From Ceratotherium simum simum (taxonomy: Eukaryota > Chordata > Mammalia > Perissodactyla > Rhinocerotidae), in the NCBI RefSeq assembly GCF_000283155.1, contig NW_004454178.1, positions 799,888-863,887 of the forward strand: a stretch of 64,000 nt of DNA. Direction: 5' to 3'. A program made the position numbers and the translations under genes. Below, one piece after another: positions 57,166 through 64,000 of this stretch (within the stretch, counting starts at the first letter, position 1; each line of letters begins with the position of its first letter). The notes under the pieces were generated by a model. That model ran no database searches. It saw nothing but the letters and a program-made list of their open reading frames with translations, and was not told the origin of the DNA.

Positions 57166-57845
57166 ACACTGTAAGATGCACTGGAAATGGATGATCACCA
57201 AAGAGTGTTTCAGTTTCATGATTTTTAAAACCTTTTCTGAGATGGGATGAAATAGTTTATCCTAAAGGGATTTCTAAAACTGTCTATCACGTGGCCTCTA
57301 TTATGTATTCCAAGTCTTATTCAGGACTAGTAGTTTGTTCCCCTGGGGCTGCTTTTCGTGGGCTCTCAGTGGAGTTAGAACTTGAGTCCCAGTCCTTCTA
57401 CCATGACTGAAGACTCAGATTTCAAAACCATTCTCCTCTCACCAGTTGAGCTGATGCTGGCCAAACATCCATAGCTAACAGAACCTTTTCCCCTGTGTTC
57501 ATCTGTTGACAATTGTGTGGACAATTAATTTATCCAGTAGAAAACAAATATTTAAACCCAACTTATCATTAAATGACACTTTGGTCAGTTTGTATATTGC
57601 TATCATGTTTTGGTTGTGTGCACCTTACTTTTGCACAACCCTTTCCATGCTTTGAAGGAAAAATATGAAAACCTCCAAGTAGGTAGAAAATTAGAAAATG
57701 GTTTCTTTTTAGTAAAATGTATCTCCAATTTACATCCTTAGCCCTGCATTTGCCCTGAGAAAAGAAATTCATCGGTAGCTCAGAAAGACAGCAGAACTGT
57801 TGGGGACATTTTCTTCTAAGTGTTTCTGCTTACTTCTTATTTCTT
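57166..57845. other. Single-copy DNA before the young L1
   Basis: Nothing recognised. It ends in a pyrimidine-rich run that merges with the L1 poly(T). Confidence 0.4.
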
Positions 57846-57850
57846 CCCTT

Positions 57851-58787
57851 TATTTTTTTTAATTTTTTGTTTATTGCAGTAACATTGGTTTATAACATTG
57901 TAAAAATTTCAGGTGTACATCATTGTACTTCTATTTCTGCCTGGACTACATCATGTTCACCACCAAAATACTAATTACAACCCATCACCACACACATGTA
58001 CCGAATTATCCCTTTCACCCTCCTCCCTCCCCCCTTACCCTCTGGTAACCACCAATCCAATCTTTGTCCCTATGTTTGTTTATTGTTGTTATTATCTACT
58101 ACTTAATGAAGAAAATCATACGGTATTTGACCTTCTCCCTCTGACTTATTACACTTTGCATTATACCCTCAATGTCCATCCATGTTGTCACAAATGGCTG
58201 GATTTCGTCGTTTCTTGTGGCTGAGTAGTATTCCATTGTGTATATATACCACAGCTTCTTTATCCATTCGTCCCTTGATGGGCACTTAGGTTGCTTCCAA
58301 GTCTTGGCTATCGTGAATAAGGCTGCAATGAACACAGGGGTGCATGTACCTTTGCAAATTGGTGTTTTCAAGTTCTTTGGATAAACATCCAACAGTGGAA
58401 TAGCTGGATCATATGGTAGTTCTATCGTTGATTTTTTGAGGAATCTCCATACTGTTTTCCATAGCGGCTGCACCAGTTTGCACTCCCACCAGCAGTGTAT
58501 GAGAGTTCCCTTCTCTCCACATCCTCTCCAACACATGTTGTTTCCTGTCTTGTTAATTATAGCCATTCTGACGGGTGTGAGGTGATATCTCATTGTAGTT
58601 TTGATTTGCATTTCCCTGATAGTTAGTGATTTTGAACATCTTTTCATGTGTCTGTTGGCCATCTGTATATCTTCTTTGGAGAAATGTCTGTTCAGGTCTT
58701 TTGCCCATTTTTTAATTGGGTTGGTAGTTTTTTTGTTGTTGAGATGCATGAGTTCTTTATATATTTTGGAGATTAAGCCCTTATCAG
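57851..58787 (-). mobile_element. 5'-truncated L1 (antisense, relatively young)
   Basis: It begins on the + strand with the poly(T) of a reversed tail. Next is an L1 3'UTR containing 'TTATTGCAGTAACATTGGTT' and 'CATCATTGTACTTCTATTTC', then the reversed C-terminal part of ORF2. It stops abruptly near 'GATTAAGCCCTTATCAGA', far short of a full L1. I know this 3'UTR from equine L1 copies. No convincing target-site duplication was found around the edges. Confidence 0.92.
58099..58749 (-). pseudogene. L1 ORF2 C-terminal fragment
   Basis: A 216-codon uninterrupted frame ends at the natural ORF2 stop. It lies wholly downstream of the endonuclease and reverse-transcriptase domains. It includes the Cys-rich motif [18 protein letters not shown] (three of the conserved Cys plus His residues of the L1 C-terminal region) and the usual [17 protein letters not shown] block close to the end. 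The opening Met is an internal one, not a true start. Absence of stops over 216 codons suggests a recent insertion, though it cannot make a working protein. Confidence 0.9.
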
Positions 58788-59876
58788 AAGTATGCTCTTA
58801 TGCAATATGGAGAGAGGAGAGTCTTTTCCATTACACAGCAGGAATGGAATGTTACGCTTCCCGGTGCCTCACAAGTTTCCTTCTATAGATTTGGAGGTGA
58901 TTTGCCTTTATCCCAGCTTTCTTATGTTCTTCAATCCACATTCACACTTTTCAGAGAGATTCGGGTAACAATAATATAATACACCAGGAAGAAGAAATTA
59001 AAGGAATCTGTGATCACTTTTGACTATGTTGTAATATCATCTTGAAGAATGGAGATAATCTGTGACCCCAGAACATTGATTAGAAACTTAAGTGAAATTC
59101 ACCATCCTGTGGGTGGTATTTTAATGATATCCTGTTGTGATTATAAGTGAATGTGCCCAAATAGTGTCTCCTTTGATTCTACCAGCTTTTCCCTGGAGCA
59201 GAAGAAAATCTTCCCAAATCATATTTTCTGTCAAAGTAGTTTTGTCAGAGCAATGCCAATTCTAGCTTGAAATCTCCTAAAATGATTGTCACTTAATATA
59301 TGGTTAGACTATGTACATTTCAAAAGCCTAACAAATTAAAAAGTGGTATCTGATTAATCTGCATACATTCTAAAGAGTATATCTGAATAGTATTATCAGG
59401 AAGCCAGATGATGCATTTTAGGTAATAAATCCACTTTATTTGTGCCTCCGATATTAATTGAAATCATTGTGGTGAGCCAGCCCTTTCTTTTTCCAAATTA
59501 GTTTTTATTGATTAATTAAAAAGAAAGAATCCAAAACTCTAAAACACTTAACACTAAGGAGTTCACCTTTCGAATATCTAGTCTCGAGTTAACATGGGCT
59601 AACGTGCGAACCTAAGTACTTCCCAGATCTTCTTGGAGATGTTAGTAAACATGGCATCAGAAAGAGGGTTCTGTGGCCAACTGGTTGGGATGGTTTGCAC
59701 ATCACTGCGCCTCCCTGAGATTCCAGCATCCAGTAGTGTATGCAGAGCTCTCTGAAAGCTCGCATTATATGTGCCCATGTAACTCAGCATTTCTCAAGCT
59801 TATTTCAGCTCTTTACCTCTGGTGGTCTTCCTCCTAAAAACACGTAACCCAAAAGGGCCATCCTACAGTTTTCCTG
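58788..59876. other. Single-copy intronic DNA
   Basis: Nothing recognised in about 1.1 kb. Confidence 0.4.
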
Positions 59877-60235
59877 ACCAGTACTTCTCAAGGTCGTCAA
59901 AAAAAGGAAAGTCTGAGAAACTCTCACAACCAACAGGAACCTTAAAGAGACATGAAAACTAACTGTAATGTAGTATCTTGGGTGGGACTCTGAAACAAAA
60001 AAAAAAAGGACATGAGGTAAAAACTAAGGTAATCTAAATAAGCTGTGGACTTTAGTTAATGATAATGTATCAATATTGTTTCATTAATTATAAAAAATGT
60101 ACCATACTAATGTAAGATGTTAATAACAGGGGAAATTGTGTGCAGGGGTACATGGGAACTCTCTGTACTATCTGCTCAATTTTTCTCTAAAACTAGTCTA
60201 AAAATATAAAGCCTATTAATTTTAAAAAAAGCAAC
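59877..60235 (+). repeat. L1MA/L1MB 3' end (sense)
   Basis: 'GGAAAGTCTGAGAAACTCTC', 'ATGAAAACTAACTGTAATGT', 'GTCTTGGGTGGGACTC' -like, 'AGGTAAAAACTAAGGTAATC', 'TGGACTTTAGTTAATGATAA', 'GTAAGATGTTAATAACAGGG' and 'GAACTCTCTGTACTATCTGC' is the forward L1M 3'UTR. This is one of the few L1 pieces in sense with MAP2. Confidence 0.88.
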
Positions 60236-60904
60236 ATTAACAAGGCATGTACTTCTTTATGTGAAACTTTTTCTGTTTATAAGTGCTTACTCTGCATGCA
60301 AAATAGATTGGACCGTACAAGAATATGGAAATTTTAAGTAAGCTGTTCTGATAAAGGAAGAGTAAGGTGTGAAAGCATGGAAAGATAAGGATGCTGAGCC
60401 AAGAGTCTCACTATCAATAAAATATTGTGATCTAGAAGGTCACAATTTGAATTTAGACAATTTCTTCAGTCCAAGAGACACATGAAGATGACACAGCAAC
60501 TCAGAAGAAACACAATCCTTAGACTCCTGAATTAGATCCTTTGATATTTGCATGGAAGACAATGGCAGAACGGAACCTAGAACATTGCAGAATCACCTTT
60601 ACAAAAGATGGAGCTGAGTTTTCACACGTACACATGGAGTGGTTAATTCTGAGAATGTACCTCTCCATTCAGGCTCTCGTGTCGCAGACATTTGCCGTGT
60701 CTGATTTGGACCGTTCGTTCAGTCCTATACAGTATCTGGGAACAGGTTTGCAAGTAATTCTCATCGTTGTACTTATCTAGTGTTCAGGCCCTATGCCAAC
60801 ATAGGTGCCAACAATCCAGAAAACAATCCATTGCATGCTAACAATCCCGGAAAAACTACTTAAAATACTTTATATGTAATCACTGGTGATATAATGTCTG
60901 GGGC
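60236..60904. other. Single-copy intronic DNA
   Basis: No family recognised. A short direct repeat, AACAATCC, occurs three times at 60800-60850. Confidence 0.4.
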
Positions 60905-61065
60905 TAGAGTTATAGTAACAATAACAAAGGTGGTGACCACTATTTATTGAACACTCCAGGGACTGTGCTGAGCCCTTCATTTTATTCTGCTTAAACTTTG
61001 TAACAAACCAGTAAACTCGGCATCGCTGTCCTCGTCTTACAGCTGAGGAAACGCTGCTGTGCACA
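60905..61065 (-). repeat. MIR SINE (antisense)
   Basis: 'CACTATTTATTGAACACTCC', 'GGGACTGTGCTGAGCCCTTC', 'TTGTAACAAACCAGTAAACT' and 'CTTACAGCTGAGGAAACGCT' are the reversed MIR 3' end to core. Confidence 0.75.
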
Positions 61066-61690
61066 CAGTTCCGTGCATGTCGTCAGTGATGTTGGAATGC
61101 TCCTTGGTTTATTCACAAGCCCTTCAGTCGATGTCTTAAAAGCTAAACTCCTTTTAATACACAGTGTCTGGAAGAGCATATCCACGTCTGGTTTGAATTG
61201 AACACCCTCGAAACTGAAAGGACTAATATGTTGGCTGTTGTCTTTTCTAGGTTTCACTGAGAGTTGTGTTTTTAAAAGAGTACTTGGAGTAATTTCCCCT
61301 AACTCAATATTTCCCCTCAGCCATTCCTTTTCTCACCTTTTCCGCCCTAATTTCCTCATACTGCAGGTTTTCCCTATGCTGAAGGATTCCTTGACTATAC
61401 GGTTTAGTCAATATCATGTCAATGACAGGTCGTTAAAGTGTGACCTTAGATGCCAAACACTAGTTTTTTTTTTAAAGAGTTATGTGTAGATTGATGATGG
61501 TCTTCTATTAAAAGAATAGATATGCCAGAAAAGACCTACAAAAACCAAGGTGTTAACAATGGCTGCCTCTTGATATTAAAAGTGGGTTTATTGAACATAT
61601 TTTTTTGACCATAGCTAACCACTGAGTTTACTATAAATTTGCCCTATATTGGTGCTACTAATATCAGATCAGATTTCCCCAAAGTGATGG
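61066..61690. other. Intron end upstream of the MAP2 exon
   Basis: No repeat recognised. It is the last part of the intron before the acceptor. It may carry splicing enhancers but none can be named by eye. Confidence 0.4.
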
Positions 61691-61717
61691 CTACTGTTTT
61701 TCCTTTTCCAATCACAG
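61691..61717 (+). promoter_or_regulatory. MAP2: Splice acceptor of the MAP2 ATG exon
   Basis: The tract CTACTGTTTTTCCTTTTCCA is followed by ATCACAG at 61711-61717, giving a pyrimidine-rich stretch and an AG at 61716-61717. A second AG at 61728-61729 (within GGTCACAG) could be used instead and would shorten the UTR by 12 bases without touching the protein. Confidence 0.75.
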
Positions 61718-62002
61718 GATAGGTCACAGGGCATTGAAGAATGGCGGATGATCGGAAAGATGAAGCAAAGGCACCTCACTGGACCTCAGCTCAACTCACA
61801 GAGGCATCTGCACACCCACATACACCTGAGATTAAGGATCAAGGCGGGGCAGGGGAAGGGCTTGTCCGAAGCGCCAACGGATTCCCATACAGGGAGGATG
61901 AAGAGGGCGCCTTTGGAGAGCATGGGTCACAGGGCGCCTATTCAAATACCAAAGAGAATGGGATCAACGGAGAGCTGACCTCAGCCGACAGAGAAACAGC
62001 AG
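61718..62002 (+). other. MAP2: MAP2 first coding exon (exon extent)
   Basis: The exon runs from the inferred acceptor to the CAG|GTAACC donor. It carries 23 bases of 5'UTR and 262 coding bases. The extent is inferred from splice signals together with the match of the product to the known MAP2 N-terminus. Confidence 0.85.
61741..62002 (+). CDS. MAP2: MAP2 N-terminus, first coding exon (partial gene)
   Basis: This exon encodes residues 1-87 of microtubule-associated protein 2, the neuronal dendritic protein that binds and stabilises microtubules. The protein starts MADDRKDEAKAPHWTSAQ and ends INGELTSADRETA, and agrees with the mammalian MAP2 N-terminus as I know it, with a few substitutions (for example D4, Q18 and A66). 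The ATG at 61741 has A at -3 and G at +4, a strong context, and an in-frame TGA lies two codons upstream (61735-61737), fixing the start. This part is acidic and hydrophilic, without a signal peptide or membrane segment. It belongs to the N-terminal projection side, away from the C-terminal tubulin-binding repeats, which are not in the window. Residues from about 83 on begin the segment that binds the PKA RII regulatory subunit. The exon stops at codon 88 position 1 (phase 1), so the remainder of that helix is on the next exon, beyond 64000. Identity is very secure. Confidence 0.97.
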
Positions 62003-62008
62003 GTAACC
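62003..62008 (+). promoter_or_regulatory. MAP2: Splice donor of the MAP2 ATG exon
   Basis: CAG|GTAACC, with GT at 62003-62004. It leaves the frame in phase 1, which agrees with the MAP2 protein continuing Ala-Glu-Glu. If it were not used, the frame would stop at 62056-62058 after 18 extra codons. The donor is good but not perfect (C at +5 and +6). Confidence 0.88.
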
Positions 62009-62989
62009 AAGGGGTCTTCTGTCCCCAGTGCCTGCTTTGTGCTTTGAAGTCTGTTTAGTCTGAAAGTGAGTTAATTTACAGCGCTGGTACTCTTTCCCTG
62101 GTGCTGGGACTGAAACTCCAGTCAGTCAGGGAAATAGACACCAAAAGGAGAGAAAAATCAGGGGAACTAGGCTGACATTCCCCCAAGTTAGTTGTGGGAA
62201 TTCTCAATCCCATCTCCCTATTTGTTTTTTACCACTTTAATTTTAATAGACAGACAAATGGCTCAGTGTCTGTGTGTTTTGCTAGAAAATGTCATTATCA
62301 AAAGAAAACTTCACAAATAGTTTCATATTGATTCTCTGGAATGACATTGGACCTAAATCCAATTGATTGATTAGAAACATATTTACTTTTTAGGGCAGAA
62401 AAGAATGTAGAGTCTGTCTCCCAGCCTTCAAAAAGAGAAAGAAAAGAAAGAAAACAAACACACACACATGCACAGGAACCATTTCATACTTCCTCAGATA
62501 GCTTATTAAGAACTAATATTCGATGCTTGAAGGAGAACAATATAATTTACTCTTAGGTACTTCCTTTCAAGGTATGATTTCTACCAATAGTCCTCTTTAC
62601 TCTATCATTGATAATATTGTCATTAAGGGAAGAGTCATTATATATATTAATGGCATAGAGAAACATTAGACTGCACTATAATATTCTTCACCATTTTCCT
62701 TTTTTCTGTAGTTCAGAATTTAATGCATTTGAACACAATAACTTGCAGACATGCTACTCCAAAAAGCATAAGTAAACTACGAGTAGTAAAAAAGGCTATT
62801 CCCCCTTCAAAATCATCCCTTGCTTATTCAAAGATTGGTTTTCTACACTCCATCAATTAGTCAGCAACACTTATTGACTATAGTCTCTGTTCAAAAAATG
62901 TGTTTGAATTTTAATGGGGAAATATGAAAGACATTTCAAATGACTGAGGAGATATTACATAAGTACATAGTGTAATTTTTTAAAAAATC
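62003..62989 (+). other. MAP2: MAP2 intron downstream of the coding exon
   Basis: AT-rich sequence with no recognised repeat. A GA/CA-rich low-complexity run occupies about 62428-62477. The continuation of the MAP2 reading frame (the following coding exon) was searched for to 64000 and not found. Confidence 0.6.
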
Positions 62990-63190
62990 CACTCATCCAA
63001 CAAACTACTATTGGCATTTTCTACATACAGGGTGTCGTGTTAGCTTCTGTGCCAGGGCCAGTGCAAGGAATGGTTTTTGAACTTCATGGAGCAGATGATC
63101 TAGTAGCAGATATCAGACCTGTGCGTACAATTAATTCAGATACAAAATACAATGCATTAAGTGCCACATGTGCAGTGTAGAAGGGCAGAG
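62990..63190 (-). repeat. LINE/L2 3' end (antisense)
   Basis: 'TCCACTCATCCAACAAACTA', 'CTACATACAGGGTGTCGTGT', 'GAACTTCATGGAGCAGATGA' and 'CAATTAATTCAGATACAAAA' match the reversed L2 terminus. Confidence 0.65.
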
Positions 63191-63215
63191 TTGAAGAGGG
63201 GTTGTTTCTGTCTAG

Positions 63216-63590
63216 GGCCAAAGTTCCCAAATTGTGCACAGAAGCATCTCAAGGGGGCACAGCAAATTTACAGGAGTGTGGCAGAGTATTTTCAATACTC
63301 AAAGGAAACACAGTGATACTCAACATCTGTCAACCATTGCATGAACTGTTAGCTCTAGATAGTTCACAGTTTCAACGTTAGATCACACCACATTCCGTTT
63401 CAAGAGGTCATATCTTGCTGAAGTTGGGTTTTCTGCACTTGCTGTAATAGAAAGCAAGTACCCTGCAGAAATCCATGTGGAACAGGAAAAGAGGGTGGCA
63501 GTGTCCAGTCTAATTCAAGGATTTGAGAAATTGTGCAGTGCCCAATGGGTACATACATCCCATTAGTAAGAAATTGTGGTTAAGAATGAA
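63216..63590 (+). mobile_element. Decayed hAT transposon (internally deleted)
   Basis: The left side (from about 63220, 'AAAGTTCCCAAATTGTGCAC') resembles an hAT terminal region. It joins directly to a transposase C-terminal remnant at 63390-63566, so most of the coding part is missing. The right boundary is uncertain, and a MIR follows. The class is clear from the protein remnant. The family (Charlie or relative) is not established. Confidence 0.6.
63390..63566 (+). pseudogene. hAT transposase C-terminal (dimerisation) fragment
   Basis: A 58-codon frame, without a start codon and ended by TAG, contains SYLAEVGFSALAVIESKYP and, near the end, an FEKLCSAQWVHTSH tail. This is the pattern of hAT-family transposases close to their C-terminus: a 'GFSAL.. 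K.KYRN RL.VE.DLRVALS' type block followed by 'HPSH' and stop. That region forms the dimer in the active family. Here it is a fossil without the catalytic part. It lies in the MAP2 intron in sense, outside any recognisable host exon. Confidence 0.75.
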
Positions 63591-63594
63591 ATAA

Positions 63595-63705
63595 AAGTAT
63601 TATTTTTACCTTTCATGGTTACAATGAGGATTAAAAGAGTCAAGTGTACAAAGTAAATGGCTCAAGAAATAGTAGCTGTTAATTACCACTATTATTATTA
63701 TTGGT
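63595..63705 (+). repeat. MIR SINE 3' part (sense)
   Basis: 'TACAATGAGGATTAAAAGAG', 'AAAGTAAATGGCTCAAGAAA' and 'TAGTAGCTGTTAATTACCAC' are MIR 3' blocks, ending in an (ATT)n run at about 63690-63703. Confidence 0.75.
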
Positions 63706-63899
63706 GGTGGCAGTGGTATCAGTATGGACAAACAGGGCACTCTTGATCTAGGAGTGTTCTTCTACAGCCGAGTATAATACAACTTGAAGAGCATGGGGCT
63801 TTGGTGCCAGGAGCACTAACTAGGAAGATTTTGAAGGGATTGAGATGTGAGGAGATGAGGACATGTTAGAGCAAAAGGAAAGACGCAATGTAGACCAAG
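63706..63899. other. Unassigned DNA
   Basis: Nothing secure. 'AGAGCATGGGGCTTTGGTGC' near 63790 hints at the head of another MIR. Confidence 0.35.
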
Positions 63900-63990
63900 A
63901 TCTTCTCATCATCCTATCCCGCAGCACCTCACATTCCTCTTCAAGGACTCAGTAAGTGCATGTTGAGTGAGTGAATGAATGAATGAATAA
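63900..63990 (+). repeat. LINE/L2 3' end fragment
   Basis: 'CCCGCAGCACCTCACATTCC', 'GGACTCAGTAAGTGCATGTT' and an (ATGA)n tail are the L2 3' terminus. Confidence 0.65.
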
Positions 63991-64000
63991 ATGCAAAAAG

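Larger units (their letters stand above)
1..61717 (+). other. MAP2: MAP2 5' intronic region (upstream of first coding exon)
   Basis: All sequence before the coding exon at 61718 lacks a convincing protein-coding exon on either strand. The open frames are short, lack recognisable domains, and often lie in transposon copies. It is known that mammalian MAP2 has several untranslated first exons separated from the ATG exon by very long introns, so this stretch is inferred to be intron of the primary transcript, possibly with unrecognised 5'UTR exons or alternative promoters. I cannot place such exons from sequence alone. Confidence 0.8.

Noticed and set aside
61748..61978. A 76-codon frame in another phase of the MAP2 exon
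   Set aside because: It is a shadow of the MAP2 frame, with a start codon only seven bases after the real one.
61741..62058. A 105-codon open frame reading through the MAP2 exon into the intron
   Set aside because: The match to MAP2 ends exactly at the donor at 62002; the 18 following codons are unrelated and the phase-1 donor fits the known next residues.
1..64000. CRISPR arrays, operons, phage or bacterial defence systems
   Set aside because: The sequence is mammalian nuclear DNA; no regularly spaced repeats or clustered compact genes are present.

Overview
The window reads as nuclear DNA from a placental mammal, almost certainly an odd-toed ungulate (horse or a close relative). The order comes from a tRNA-derived SINE at 40542-40838 that matches the equine ERE family and still has a perfect 15-bp target-site duplication, plus a fairly young antisense L1 whose 3' end resembles equine L1. 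The wider repeat set (MIR, L2, MER5, MER20, MER58, MLT1, older L1) is the usual ancient eutherian background. Families were assigned by eye, so subfamily names and edges are approximate.

The only protein-coding sequence I can support is one exon of MAP2 (microtubule-associated protein 2) on the + strand at 61718-62002. It holds 23 bases of 5'UTR, the start codon at 61741 and 87 codons, and ends in phase 1. It encodes the N-terminus shared by MAP2 isoforms and stops inside the PKA RII-binding segment. The next coding exon is not in the window. Everything upstream (1-61717) is therefore best read as the long 5' intronic region of MAP2, which may contain untranslated alternative first exons that cannot be recognised without a transcript. 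From 62003 to 64000 is the next intron. The many open frames of 60-166 codons elsewhere are chance frames or pieces of transposons.

Layout: 1-17 kb has L2, MIR and L1 fossils, several hAT elements (MER5, MER3-like, MER20, MER58), a HAL1-like ORF1 fossil, an MLT1 LTR and a 66-bp tandem duplication. 17-25 kb is mostly single-copy, with a CpG-richer ETS-motif cluster, a dispersed 82-bp direct repeat, a 90-bp purine tract and a CRE plus AP-1 pair. 25-28 kb is L2, L1 and MER5. 28-32 kb is a long single-copy block with an AP-1/CArG composite. 32-46 kb has L2, MLT1, MER58, a 36-bp exact tandem duplication, the ERE SINE and two perfect hairpins. 46-62 kb has a single-copy block with a TATA-like motif, an L1 nested in an L2, paired inverted L2 pieces, the young L1 and then the MAP2 exon. 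63 kb holds an hAT transposase fossil.

No RNA gene, CRISPR, operon-type or otherwise undescribed multigene system is visible. The items most worth a second look are cis-regulatory candidates inside a neuronal gene (23.69 kb, 29.13 kb, 17.4 kb), all of which need conservation or chromatin data.
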